A stretch of 64,000 bases of DNA from an uncultured Bacillota bacterium (GCA_949287095.1 CASEFA010000002.1:62001-126000); one strand, 5' to 3'; shown: positions 44,626 to 53,510, numbered from the stretch's first letter. Notes: generated by a model from the letters alone, not told the origin. Numbers and translations: made by a program.

Positions 44626-45803
44626 TGATAGCGGTATTCTTATCCCCCTTCTACATCGCGATGAACATATACATTGTCATAAGGCTGCTCAGGTGGCTGG
44701 GAGCCTGCCACACAAGGCTGGAGCACCCGGCGGTGTGGGTTGCCGTCATAACGGTGTATGCGTTCTTTGCGCTGAGCCCCGTAACGGGAATGCTTATTAC
44801 GGCAGAACCCGTTCACAGCTGGCTTAAATACATAACCAACTACTGGACGGGAATCCTGCTCATAGGAGCGGTGGCTCTCGTCATAGGAGACGGAGCCAGA
44901 TTCGTTCTCAACAGGACGGTCTGGAAGGAAAACCACCCGGACAGAAAGAGATTCATAGCAGGCGGCCTTTGCGTGATAATAGTCGTCCTTGGGGCAGGAG
45001 GCTACGGGATTATCCACGGAAAGGATATATCCGTGCGCCACGAGGTCGTTACGATAAATAAGTCGGCGAATACGGACGGACTCAGAATAGCCCTCGTAGC
45101 CGACCTTCATATAGGATACAACTCATCTGTAGACCACATTCAGAAGATGGTTGACATTATAGAGGACGAAAATCCGGACATTGTCGTAATGGCGGGAGAC
45201 ATATTCGATAACGAGTACGACGCCATACCGGATAAGAGAGCCATGGCGGAAACTCTGAAGGAGATGACGGATAAGTATCCGACTTACGCATGCTGGGGAA
45301 ACCACGACGTTGAGGAGATGATTCTCGTAGGCTTCACCTTCGGAGGAGGCGCAAAGGACGATGGGAAGTTCAGAGAATTTCTTGACGACGCGGGGGTAAT
45401 TCTCCTTGAGGACGAAACGGTTCTCACGGATGAAGGCGTATACATAGCGGGCCGAAAGGATCCGTCAAAGTCCGAAAAGGAAGGCGGCGGCAGGCTTTCA
45501 CCTTCCGGGCTTCTTAAGGATGCGGACATGACAAAGCCTGTAATAGTCATAGCTCACCAGCCGGGCGAGCTCTCTGAGCTTTCGGAGGCGGGAGCGGATA
45601 TAGACCTTTCCGGTCATACCCACGACGGACAGATATTCCCGGGGAACCTTACCATAAACATTGCCTGGGAAAACCCGTACGGAGTGATGAAAGTAGGAAA
45701 CATGACGTCCTTTGTCACTTCGGGGGTCGGAGTGTGGGGACCGCCCATGAGGATAGGAACAGACAACGAAGTTATGATTATAGATGTAAGCTTTAACAGA
45801 TGA
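44625..45803 (+). CDS. Membrane-anchored metallophosphoesterase (YkuE-like)
   Basis: A 392-residue protein: about three to four membrane helices in the first 135 residues, then a calcineurin-like phosphoesterase with all metal motifs: ADLHIG, AGDIFDNE, WGNHDVEE, IAHQPGE, SGHTHDGQ. The catalytic domain probably faces outside. Substrate unknown; relatives act on lipid or nucleotide phosphoesters. It starts on the last base of larC and is followed closely by a DUF975 gene. Confidence 0.88.
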   Translation: MIAVFLSPFYIAMNIYIVIRLLRWLGACHTRLEHPAVWVAVITVYAFFALSPVTGMLITAEPVHSWLKYITNYWTGILLIGAVALVIGDGARFVLNRTVWKENHPDRKRFIAGGLCVIIVVLGAGGYGIIHGKDISVRHEVVTINKSANTDGLRIALVADLHIGYNSSVDHIQKMVDIIEDENPDIVVMAGDIFDNEYDAIPDKRAMAETLKEMTDKYPTYACWGNHDVEEMILVGFTFGGGAKDDGKFREFLDDAGVILLEDETVLTDEGVYIAGRKDPSKSEKEGGGRLSPSGLLKDADMTKPVIVIAHQPGELSELSEAGADIDLSGHTHDGQIFPGNLTINIAWENPYGVMKVGNMTSFVTSGVGVWGPPMRIGTDNEVMIIDVSFNR

Positions 45804-45831
45804 CATTGAGATGAGGCCGGGGGAAAAACCC

Positions 45832-47400
45832 ATGTGGAAATGGAACAGAAGAGAAATTAAAAGCGAGGGAAAGAAGTCCCTGAGGAAGAATTACTGGCGC
45901 ATAGTGGGAGTAATGATCCTTGTAACCCTGCTGACTACGGGACTTAACTTCCGTACTCCGAAAACGGAGATAGCCGGAATCAACAGCGGAAGACTTTACA
46001 CCAACTCCAACGCCAACATAATAAACGACTGGTATAACAGTATCGAGACGGCGGCGGAGGGAACGGACGAGGCAGAGGTCCTCACCTTCCTGGGAGACCA
46101 CTATACGCCGAAGAAGGGCGTGCTGGCGCAGGTGTACAATACCATCACCGCCGACAGGTCGGTGCTTTACGGAACGCTTAATTCCGTAAACGATATGGTC
46201 TTCAAGGACAAGTTCGGCGAAGGTATCGTAATAATGGTCGGAGTGTTCCTGTCGGCATTCTTTGGCGTGTTTATAGTGAACGTCATTCAGGTGGGACACT
46301 GCCGCTTCATAATGGAGAACAAGCGGTACGGAGAAGTTAAATTCGACAGGGTTTTCTTCCCGTGGCGGGCAAAGAAGGGCGCAAGGATCGGCCTCATAAT
46401 GCTGAAGAAGTCAGTATTTCAGTTTCTGTGGGATCTGACCGTAATAGGAGGCTTCATAAAGGTCTACTCGTACAAGATGATTCCGTATATCCTTGCGGAA
46501 AATCCCGAGATAAACCACAGAGACGTCTTCAGGCTGTCGAAGAAGATGATGAAAGGCTACAAGTGGAAGGCCTTTGTCCTGGATCTTTCGTATATCGGAT
46601 GGTACGCTCTAAACCTTTTAGTGCCCCTAGGCATTCTCAAATGGGTATGGATCACGCCGTACATGGATACGGTATACGGAGAGATGTACTATCAGCTGAG
46701 GGCTAAGGCAAAGGCTGACGGGCTGGAGCTTGCGGAGCTTCTGGGAGACGAATATCTGTATCCCGAGACTACGGACCTTGACGACTATCCGGTTGAAAAG
46801 AATCCTCTCTACAACGAAAGAGGCAGGAACTGGATAAAGATAGACTACCACAGGAATTACACGGTAACGTCTCTCATACTCATGTTCTTCGTCTTCTCGC
46901 TCATCGGATGGTGCTGGGAGGTATCTCTCCACCTGTTCAACGACGGTGTGTTCGTAAACAGAGGGTTCTTTCACGGGCCGTGGCTTCCGATTTACGGAAG
47001 CGGCGGTGTGCTGATTCTGGTGCTTTTAAGGAGGTTTGCCGACAGGCCGGCGCTCATGTTCGTGCTTACGGTAATCCTCTGCGGAGTGGTGGAATACAGC
47101 GTGGCCACATTCCTGTGGGAGACTCAGCATACGTACTGGTGGAACTACTCGGGCTACTTCCTCAACATTCAGGGAAGGGTCTGCGCCGAGGGGCTTCTCG
47201 TGTTCGGACTGGGCGGTCTCGCCTTTGTCTACGTGCTGGCGCCGCTCTTTGATGAGATATTTAAACGGATTCCGAAAAGGGCGGCGGTATCGGTTTGCTG
47301 CATACTTCTCGTCGCCTTCGGAGCGGATACGGTTTATTCACTGATTTCCCCTAATACGGGAGAAGGAATTACGGATTATACGGTAGAGGAAAGCAAATGA
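45832..47400 (+). CDS. DUF975 - PF06541 (CmpB-like) fusion membrane protein
   Basis: A 522-residue membrane protein with two parts usually found separately. Residues about 1-290 are DUF975 (MWKWNRREIKSEGKKSLRKNYW opening, seen as WNRREIKSEGKKSLRKNYW, then several helices and GARIGLIML). Residues about 340-515 are PF06541, the putative ABC-transporter permease-like family (FSLIGWCWEVSLHLF, VNRGFFHGPWLPIYGSGG, WWNYSGYFLNIQGRVC). I prefer the ATG at 45832, behind GGGGGA; an ATG at 45811 has no ribosome site. Function of both domains is unknown. A second PF06541 protein is at the end of the operon. Confidence 0.8.
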   Translation: MWKWNRREIKSEGKKSLRKNYWRIVGVMILVTLLTTGLNFRTPKTEIAGINSGRLYTNSNANIINDWYNSIETAAEGTDEAEVLTFLGDHYTPKKGVLAQVYNTITADRSVLYGTLNSVNDMVFKDKFGEGIVIMVGVFLSAFFGVFIVNVIQVGHCRFIMENKRYGEVKFDRVFFPWRAKKGARIGLIMLKKSVFQFLWDLTVIGGFIKVYSYKMIPYILAENPEINHRDVFRLSKKMMKGYKWKAFVLDLSYIGWYALNLLVPLGILKWVWITPYMDTVYGEMYYQLRAKAKADGLELAELLGDEYLYPETTDLDDYPVEKNPLYNERGRNWIKIDYHRNYTVTSLILMFFVFSLIGWCWEVSLHLFNDGVFVNRGFFHGPWLPIYGSGGVLILVLLRRFADRPALMFVLTVILCGVVEYSVATFLWETQHTYWWNYSGYFLNIQGRVCAEGLLVFGLGGLAFVYVLAPLFDEIFKRIPKRAAVSVCCILLVAFGADTVYSLISPNTGEGITDYTVEESK

Positions 47401-47813
47401 TAGTAATGGTTGTAGACGGTCAGGGAGGGCGTCTGGGCGCTTCTCTGACGGAAAAGATTAAAAAGGCGTGCCCGGAGGCGGAGGTTCTCGCCATAGGGAC
47501 AAACAGCGCAGCGACGGCGGCCATGCTCAAAGCGGGCGCTGACGAGGGAGCTACGGGAGAAAATCCGGTGAAGGTCGCTTCTACGAGGGCCGATGTTATT
47601 ACGGGCCCTGTGGGAATCATTATGGCGGACTCCCTTCTGGGAGAGGTTACGGCAAAGATGGCGGAAAGCATTACGGCTGCCGGGGCCAAAAAAGTTTTAA
47701 TACCTATGAACAAGTGTAATACTTTAATAGCGGGCACAAACGGAGAAACCGTTTCTGACCTTACGGAAGATGCGGTAAAGAAAATATGCCGCCTTGCTGC
47801 GGAGGAAAAGTAA
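47397..47813 (+). CDS. DUF3842 family protein
   Basis: A 138-residue small alpha/beta protein starting VMVVDGQGGRLGASL, a Rossmann-like Gly-rich loop, with TGPVGIIMADSLLGEVT and MNKCNTLIAGT later. Function unknown. ATGA overlap with the preceding gene and a one-base overlap with coaBC place it firmly in the operon; constant linkage to coaBC would hint at a pyridine or pantothenate nucleotide role, which is speculation. Confidence 0.85.
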   Translation: MIVMVVDGQGGRLGASLTEKIKKACPEAEVLAIGTNSAATAAMLKAGADEGATGENPVKVASTRADVITGPVGIIMADSLLGEVTAKMAESITAAGAKKVLIPMNKCNTLIAGTNGETVSDLTEDAVKKICRLAAEEK

Positions 47814-49000
47814 TGTTCGAAAATAAGACTGTAGTAATAGGAATAGGCGGCGGTATTGCGGCGTATAAGACCGCATACCTTGCGAGCAGACTTGCAAAGA
47901 CCGGGGCGGACGTTCACGTCATAATGACGAAGAACGCCTGCAACTTCATAAACCCCATAACCTTTGAGACGTTAACCGGAAATAAGTGCCTGGTTGACAC
48001 ATTTGACAGAAATTTTGAGTTCAACGTGGAGCACGTGGCTCTCGCAAAGAGGGCGGACGTGTTCATCATAGCTCCGGCAACGGCCGACGTCATAGCGAAG
48101 ACCGCCTGCGGAATTGCCGACGACATGCTCACCACCACATTTCTTGCCGCAAAATGCGAGAAGATAGTGGCCCCGGCCATGAACACGGCAATGTACGAAA
48201 ATCCGGTTACGCAGGACAATCTGGACAGGCTGAGAAGCTACGGAGTCAGGGTTCTGGAGCCGGCTGAAGGCTACCTTGCATGCGGAGACACGGGAAAGGG
48301 TAAGATGCCCGAGCCGGAAGAGCTCTTTGCCGCGGTGGAAAGGGCGGTGGCCAGGGAAAAGGATATGAAGGGCCTCAAGGTGATAGTTACAGCCGGGGCA
48401 ACGAGAGAGTCCCTTGATCCAGTAAGATTCATCACCAATCACTCCAGCGGAAAAATGGGAGCGGCTCTCGCAAAGGAGTGCATGCTCAGGGGCGCGAACG
48501 TGGTTCTGGTAAAGGCCTTTACCACAGCCAGGATGCCGGATTTTGTCAGAACGGAGAACGTCGAGAGTGCAGAGGATATGTTCAACGCGGTCAGAGCCGG
48601 TTTTGACGATGCCGACATAGTCATAATGGCGGCGGCGGTTTCCGACTACACTCCGGATACCTTCTCGGACGAGAAGATAAAGAAAAGCGACGACGACATG
48701 TCCATAAGCCTTAAGAGAACACAGGACATACTGAAATACATGGGGGAACATAAGACCCATCAGTTCCTCTGCGGTTTTTCCATGGAGACTCAGAATATGA
48801 TAGAAAACTCCGTGAAGAAGCTGAAGAAGAAAAACGCCGACATGATAGTGGCAAACAACCTTAAGGACGCCGGCTCAGGTTTCGGAACCGACACTAACGC
48901 GGTAGTAATAATAACGAAGGATAACGAAGAGGCTTTAAGCCTCATGACGAAGGAGGACGTGGCTCACGAAATCGTGAACAGAATCCTCGCTTTAAGGTAA
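47813..49000 (+). CDS. coaBC: CoaBC, phosphopantothenoylcysteine synthetase/decarboxylase
   Basis: Two consecutive steps of coenzyme A synthesis. Residues 1 to about 180 are the FMN-dependent decarboxylase CoaC (GIGGGIAAYK, catalytic His74 in NVEHVAL, PAMNTAMYENP, active Cys in YLACGDTGKGKM); about 185-395 the CTP-dependent synthetase CoaB (VTAGATRESLDPVRFITNHSSGKMG in part, AAAVSDYTP, KKNADMIVANN). The ATG at 47813 follows GGAGGAAAAG and overlaps the previous stop. Confidence 0.96.
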   Translation: MFENKTVVIGIGGGIAAYKTAYLASRLAKTGADVHVIMTKNACNFINPITFETLTGNKCLVDTFDRNFEFNVEHVALAKRADVFIIAPATADVIAKTACGIADDMLTTTFLAAKCEKIVAPAMNTAMYENPVTQDNLDRLRSYGVRVLEPAEGYLACGDTGKGKMPEPEELFAAVERAVAREKDMKGLKVIVTAGATRESLDPVRFITNHSSGKMGAALAKECMLRGANVVLVKAFTTARMPDFVRTENVESAEDMFNAVRAGFDDADIVIMAAAVSDYTPDTFSDEKIKKSDDDMSISLKRTQDILKYMGEHKTHQFLCGFSMETQNMIENSVKKLKKKNADMIVANNLKDAGSGFGTDTNAVVIITKDNEEALSLMTKEDVAHEIVNRILALR

Positions 49001-49016
49001 AAGGAACGGACGGCCC

Positions 49017-49907
49017 ATGGCGCACATTCTCATTCACTCTCTGGAGGACAGTCTCGTCCTTCTGCCCTTTCTCTTCGGAACCTATCTGGTAATAGAGATT
49101 CTGGAGACGGCGGCGGGAGAGCATGCAAAAAAATTAATAACAGGAGCGGGGAAGGGAAGTGTGGCTGTGGGAGCTGCTCTGGGAGTGGTTCCTCAGTGCG
49201 GATTTTCCGCCGTGGCCGCAGGCTTTTACTCCAAGGGAATCATCGGAGCGGGAGCGCTCCTTGCGGTATTCATGTCTACTTCCGACGAGATGCTGCCCGT
49301 ATTCGTGGCGGCAAAGGCTCCGGCGGCGACTATCTTTTCTATTCTGGCCGCAAAGTTGGTTATGGCGGTAATAAGCGGAACTCTGGCGGGACCGGTTCTG
49401 GACAGGGTGTGCAGGCGCAGACCGGCAAAATCCTTTCACGCAGAAGATGGCGGCGACTGTCATGAAGGCCATGATCACGGTGAAAACGGATGCGGATGCG
49501 GACACCGCCACCGCGGGATAATCGCCGATGCTGCGGCCCATACGGTCAAGGTCTTCGCCTTTATATTTGCGGTTACGCTGGTCCTGAATATCGTAATTCA
49601 TACGGTGAGACAGGACGCTTTAGGTTCCGTCCTCGGCGATATACCTGTTCTCGGCGAAATCGTAGCCGGGCTCATCGGTCTCATACCGAACTGTGCGGCT
49701 TCCGTCATAATTTCTCAGCTTTACCTTGACGGTGTAATAGGAGCGGGAGCAATGATGAGCGGGCTCTTAGTAAGTTCAGGCGCAGGTGTGCTGGTTCTGT
49801 TCGAAGAAAACAGAAGCCCCGGGTCAAACGCACTGATTCTGGCCGTTCTGTACGGCCTCGGAGTGGCGTGGGGTCTTCTCGTAGAAATAACAGGTGTAGT
49901 ATTTTAA
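49017..49907 (+). CDS. PF11449-type putative heavy-metal exporter
   Basis: A 296-residue protein with about eight to ten membrane helices in two similar halves: VPQCGFSAVAAGFYSKG and IPNCAASVIISQLYLDGV share the P-x-C and G positions of an inverted or tandem repeat. Between them lies a cytosolic-looking His/Cys/Asp/Glu-rich loop (HEGHDHGENGCGCGHRHRG). The family is annotated as putative arsenic or manganese exporter; the metal is not known. With the His-rich larC upstream, nickel is worth testing. Confidence 0.8.
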   Translation: MAHILIHSLEDSLVLLPFLFGTYLVIEILETAAGEHAKKLITGAGKGSVAVGAALGVVPQCGFSAVAAGFYSKGIIGAGALLAVFMSTSDEMLPVFVAAKAPAATIFSILAAKLVMAVISGTLAGPVLDRVCRRRPAKSFHAEDGGDCHEGHDHGENGCGCGHRHRGIIADAAAHTVKVFAFIFAVTLVLNIVIHTVRQDALGSVLGDIPVLGEIVAGLIGLIPNCAASVIISQLYLDGVIGAGAMMSGLLVSSGAGVLVLFEENRSPGSNALILAVLYGLGVAWGLLVEITGVVF

Positions 49908-49924
49908 CAGAGGGGGTATAAATA

Positions 49925-50158
49925 ATGCAGTACTTTCTAAGTCATCTCATATACATAGTGATCGCGGCGGTAATAATCGGACTCATAGGGTTTCTGGCCG
50001 TATGGGCGGCGGACAAGAGCGCGGCTATGGACAGGGAAAATAAGAAAGACGATGAACTTAAAGGACTTGAGCAGCTTGAAAATATAAGCTGTGATATGGG
50101 CTGCTCCGGATGCGGATTATCCGGAAGCTGCGACAGGGAAGAGAGAAAAGAAAAATGA
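49925..50158 (+). CDS. Small membrane protein with Cys-rich tail
   Basis: A 77-residue protein: one membrane helix at about 6-28, a charged linker (DRENKKDDELKGLEQLE) and four cysteines at 56, 60, 63 and 69 (CDMGCSGCGLSGSC). SD GAGGGGG. It follows a metal exporter gene by 17 bases and overlaps the next gene by four. The plan is like the FeoB-associated protein at 24124-24321, although the sequences differ. A metal-relay or sensing role is inferred. Confidence 0.8.
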   Translation: MQYFLSHLIYIVIAAVIIGLIGFLAVWAADKSAAMDRENKKDDELKGLEQLENISCDMGCSGCGLSGSCDREERKEK

Positions 50159-50967
50159 CATTTGCACAGTGGGTATTGCTGTTTTACGCCTATTGCTTTA
50201 TAGGCTGGATTTGGGAGACGTGTTACGTTTCGGTCAGAGCCGGAAAGTTCTGTAACAGGGGGTTTCTCCACGGGCCGTTTCTCCCTATATACGGCTCTGG
50301 AGCCATAGTGATTCTCTTAAGCACCTTCGGGGTGAGAGAAAATCTCTGGCTGGTATACGTCATAGGCATGATAAGTTCGACGATTCTGGAGTATTTTACG
50401 GGCGATGCCATGCAGAGGCTGTTCGGTGTAAGATACTGGGATTATTCGAAGCACAGGTTCAACCTGAAGGGACACATATGTCTCGGGGTATCCCTGGGAT
50501 GGGGACTGTTTTCCGTCCTTCTCGTAAGGTTCGTAAACCCGCCGGTGATGGATCTGGTTACGGCCCTTCCCTACAGGCTGACGGAAATACTGACTCACGG
50601 CCTCACCGTCGTACTGGCCGTAGACGCCACCGTATCCGTATACGAGGCTCTCGATCTTAAGAAGCTTCTTAAGGAAATGGCGGAAGGCAGCGAGACGATA
50701 CAGAAAATCCAGCGCCGCGCAGACTTTGTCTACGCCATGGCGGAGGACGACCTTAAGAGGCGCCGCCGGGAGCTGGACGAGAGGGTATCGGATGCAAAGG
50801 ATAAGGCCGGCGCAGTTTTAGAGGAGCTTTCAAAACGTGGAGCTCTTGAAAACGCCAGGTTTGTAAAGATTTTAAAGCGTAATCCGGGAGCCGTTTCGGC
50901 AAAGCTTAAGGACGAGCTGGAGGAGCTTAAGCTGCAGCTTGATAATTACATGAAATACGGCGAATGA
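50155..50967 (+). CDS. PF06541 (CmpB-like) membrane protein with C-terminal coiled coil
   Basis: A 270-residue protein. The N-terminal about 175 residues hold five or so helices with the family motifs FIGWIWETCYVS, NRGFLHGPFLPIYGSG and the RYWDYSKHRFNLKGHICLG stretch (seen as YWDYSKHRFNLKGHICLG). The last about 90 residues are a charged helix rich in Glu, Lys and Arg, likely coiled coil. The same core is fused to DUF975 at 45832-47400, so the operon encodes two copies. Last gene before a new promoter. Confidence 0.82.
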   Translation: MTFAQWVLLFYAYCFIGWIWETCYVSVRAGKFCNRGFLHGPFLPIYGSGAIVILLSTFGVRENLWLVYVIGMISSTILEYFTGDAMQRLFGVRYWDYSKHRFNLKGHICLGVSLGWGLFSVLLVRFVNPPVMDLVTALPYRLTEILTHGLTVVLAVDATVSVYEALDLKKLLKEMAEGSETIQKIQRRADFVYAMAEDDLKRRRRELDERVSDAKDKAGAVLEELSKRGALENARFVKILKRNPGAVSAKLKDELEELKLQLDNYMKYGE

Positions 50968-51006
50968 TTTATTTGTGTTGATTAGATGAAAATAAACGGG
51001 AAGGGT

Positions 51007-51035
51007 TTGTAAATTCCCTTTCAAAGTGATACAAT
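51007..51035 (+). promoter_or_regulatory. Promoter of the foldase gene
   Basis: TTGTAA (51007-51012), 17-base spacer, TACAAT (51030-51035). Confidence 0.7.
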
Positions 51036-51045
51036 AGTCCGTGTG

Positions 51046-51075
51046 TAACAGCCGGGAAGAGGTTTCCGGCTGTTA
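51046..51075 (+). promoter_or_regulatory. Perfect 10-pair hairpin in the foldase leader
   Basis: TAACAGCCGG (51046-51055) with CCGGCTGTTA (51066-51075), no T-run. It begins near the expected transcription start and may stabilise the mRNA 5' end. Confidence 0.5.
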
Positions 51076-51110
51076 TGTACGGATTAAATTATTTTTACAG
51101 GAAGGTAACC

Positions 51111-52223
51111 ATGAATAAGAAAATTCTCATTACCGGCATCGCTGCTGTAGTTGTTCTGGCAGGCATTATTGCTTTAATACTTCTCTGGCCTAAGGAAAAG
51201 CCTTATGATTATGACCTGTCCAAATATGTAAAGGTTGCGGAATATAAAGGACTGGAATACACCGTTAACGAGGTGAGCGTGACTGACGAAGAGGTTGATT
51301 CGGAGATAGATTCCAGACTCCAGGCCGCTGCAACTACGGAAAATGTCACTGAAGGTACCGTCGAAGACGGAGACACCATCAATGTGGCGTATGTCGGAAC
51401 CATTGACGGAGAAGCTTTTGACGGCGGATCCACCGATTCTTCGGACATTACCATAGGAACTACTCAGATGATTGACGGATTTACCGACGGGCTCATAGGT
51501 CATGATGTGGGCGAGACGGTTACGCTTAATCTCAAGTTCCCTGATGACTATCACAATGAGGAAGTCGCAGGTAAAGATGTGGTGTTTGAGGTTACCATTA
51601 ATTCCAAGAGCATAGAAAACGTTCCAGAACTTGATGAAGATTTTGTCAGTGAGAACTCTGATGTCGACACTGTTGAAGAGTACAGACAGGTCGTGAAGGA
51701 TGAACTTCTGGAGCAGAAGGAAAGCCAGGAGGATCTCAACACTAAAAAAGCCCTGTGGAATGAGATAGTTTCAGGCTCCGAGGTTATAGAATACCCGGAG
51801 AAGGAGCTGGACGAGGCAAAGAAAGCGGCGGATAACATAGAGTCCCAGTATAAATCTCAGGCTGAATCGTACGGCATGGAATGGGATGATTTTCTCACAG
51901 GTTATCTGGGAATGACACAGGAAGAGTTTGACGACAGCAAGGAACAGTATGCAAAGGATACGGTTCTTCAGGAAATGGTGATGTATTACATCGTCAGGGA
52001 GGAGAACATAGAAATATCAGATAAGGAATATAAGGAATATCTTACCGATACACTTGAAAAAAGCGGTTACACGGAAGATACTTTTGAGCAGGCCTTCGGG
52101 CAGACCATAGAGGAATATGCAGACGCCAACCAGTGGAAGGTAGGACTTCTTCTGGATAAAGTGCTGGACAAGGTTATGGAGTACGGCGTTAAGACCGAAG
52201 GTGACGAGAAAGAGGCTGAGTAG
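51111..52223 (+). CDS. Membrane-anchored FKBP / trigger-factor-like peptidyl-prolyl isomerase
   Basis: A 370-residue protein: N-terminal membrane anchor at about 5-27, a short linker, trigger-factor-like strand (YTVNEVSVTDEEVDSEID), an FKBP domain at about 80-170 (GDTINVAYVGTIDGEAFDGG, IGTTQMIDGFTDGLIG, VVFEVTINS) and a C-terminal helical chaperone part (about 175-360) as in trigger factor or SurA. No lipobox. It probably folds exported proteins outside the membrane, where Clostridia often use PrsA. Start MNKKILITG at 51111, five bases after AGGAAGG. Confidence 0.85.
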   Translation: MNKKILITGIAAVVVLAGIIALILLWPKEKPYDYDLSKYVKVAEYKGLEYTVNEVSVTDEEVDSEIDSRLQAAATTENVTEGTVEDGDTINVAYVGTIDGEAFDGGSTDSSDITIGTTQMIDGFTDGLIGHDVGETVTLNLKFPDDYHNEEVAGKDVVFEVTINSKSIENVPELDEDFVSENSDVDTVEEYRQVVKDELLEQKESQEDLNTKKALWNEIVSGSEVIEYPEKELDEAKKAADNIESQYKSQAESYGMEWDDFLTGYLGMTQEEFDDSKEQYAKDTVLQEMVMYYIVREENIEISDKEYKEYLTDTLEKSGYTEDTFEQAFGQTIEEYADANQWKVGLLLDKVLDKVMEYGVKTEGDEKEAE

Positions 52224-52239
52224 CGGATTGTGTTATTTG

Positions 52240-52281
52240 CAGGCGGACGGCCGCAGACTGGTGCGGTCAACCGCCTGTTTT
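52240..52281 (+). terminator. Terminator after the foldase gene
   Basis: CAGGCGG (52240-52246) with CCGCCTG (52271-52277), inner stem CCGCA/TGCGG, then TTTT. Confidence 0.85.
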
Positions 52282-52308
52282 AGTGTGGTAAACCATAGAG
52301 AAATATTG

Positions 52309-52314
52309 TATAAT
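52309..52314 (+). promoter_or_regulatory. -10 box for nrdR
   Basis: Perfect TATAAT 58 bases before nrdR; the -35 (TGGTAA at 52286-52291) is weak. Confidence 0.45.
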
Positions 52315-52371
52315 TAGCGCAGGCGTAATGCTTTACAGGCGTTTAACGTTTTTGGCAAAGGAGAATGTGAA

Positions 52372-52827
52372 ATGAAATGTCCCTACTGTGAAAACACAGA
52401 TACGAAAGTGATAGATTCGAGACCGACTGAGGACGGAAGAGCCATAAGAAGACGAAGAGAATGCGAACGGTGCGGCAGACGTTTCACCACATATGAGAAG
52501 GTTGAGGAATCCATAATTATGGTGGTGAAGAAAGACGGCAGAAGAGAGGCCTTCGACCGCAGCAAGATGATGAATGGAATAATCAAAGCCTGTGAGAAGC
52601 GACCTGTAGCCATGGACGATATCGAGAAGATCGTCGGCGAAATTGAACGGGGTCTGAACAATCTAATGGAAAAAGAAGTCAAAAGCTCATTTATAGGCGA
52701 GCTGATTATGGACAAACTCAAGGATGTGGATCAGGTGGCATACGTAAGATTTGCATCGGTATACAGACAGTTCACTGATGTGAATACCTTCATCAGTGAA
52801 ATAGAGAAACTTATGGGAAAGAAATAG
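52372..52827 (+). CDS. nrdR: Transcriptional repressor NrdR
   Basis: ATP/dATP-sensing repressor of ribonucleotide reductase genes. The 151-residue protein has a zinc ribbon (Cys3, Cys6, Cys31, Cys34; [17 protein letters not shown]) and an ATP-cone at about 46-136 ([16 protein letters not shown]). No NrdR box or nrd gene is evident in the window. It is followed after 31 bases by cmk. Confidence 0.97.
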   Translation: MKCPYCENTDTKVIDSRPTEDGRAIRRRRECERCGRRFTTYEKVEESIIMVVKKDGRREAFDRSKMMNGIIKACEKRPVAMDDIEKIVGEIERGLNNLMEKEVKSSFIGELIMDKLKDVDQVAYVRFASVYRQFTDVNTFISEIEKLMGKK

Positions 52828-52858
52828 AAAACGAGGCTTTAGTGAGGGAGAACGGAAG

Positions 52859-53509
52859 ATGATAAGAATTGCAATTGACGGACCCAGCGGAGCGGGAAAG
52901 AGCACGGTGGCTAAAGCCGTGGCGGAAAGACTGGGAATCGATTATATAGACACGGGAGCCATGTACAGAGCTCTCGGATATAAGATGAAGCTGAAAAAGG
53001 TGGAGCCGGTGGAGGATGACAGGCTGGCGGAGCTTTTAAACAGCACCGAGATAGATTTCAGTGAAGGAAATATTTTTCTCGACGGAGAAATTGTAAATGA
53101 CAGAATCCGCACGCCGGAGATATCCATGGCCGCATCTGCGTGTTCGGCTCTCGCATCGGTAAGAAAAAAGCTGGTGGAGATTCAGCAGAGCATGGCGGGC
53201 AGAAAGAGCGTGGTTATGGACGGAAGAGACATAGGAACGGTGGTGCTTCCCGATGCCGAGCTTAAGTATTTCATAACCGCTTCGCCGGAAGAGCGGGCAG
53301 CGAGGAGATACAGAGAACTTATAGCAAAGGGACAGGATGTAAGTTATGAGCGGATACTTTCAGAAACCTGCGAAAGAGATCATAACGACTCCACCAGAGA
53401 GGTCACACCTCTGCGCCGGGCAGACGATGCGGTTCTGCTGGATACGACCGATATGACGGCCGAAGAAGTTATAAACAGGATTTGCACAGACGCATGTAAA
53501 ATGATATAA
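52859..53509 (+). CDS. cmk: Cytidylate kinase
   Basis: Phosphorylates CMP and dCMP. The 216-residue enzyme has GPSGAGKST at 8-16, DTGAMYRALGY, the DGRDIGTVVLPDA motif and the RRYRELIAKG lid. Its last 28 bases contain the promoter for radC. Confidence 0.97.
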   Translation: MIRIAIDGPSGAGKSTVAKAVAERLGIDYIDTGAMYRALGYKMKLKKVEPVEDDRLAELLNSTEIDFSEGNIFLDGEIVNDRIRTPEISMAASACSALASVRKKLVEIQQSMAGRKSVVMDGRDIGTVVLPDAELKYFITASPEERAARRYRELIAKGQDVSYERILSETCERDHNDSTREVTPLRRADDAVLLDTTDMTAEEVINRICTDACKMI

Positions 53510-53510
53510 T
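53482..53510 (+). promoter_or_regulatory. Promoter of the radC-mre operon
   Basis: TTGCAC (53482-53487), 17-base spacer, perfect TATAAT (53505-53510), inside the 3' end of cmk. Confidence 0.65.
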
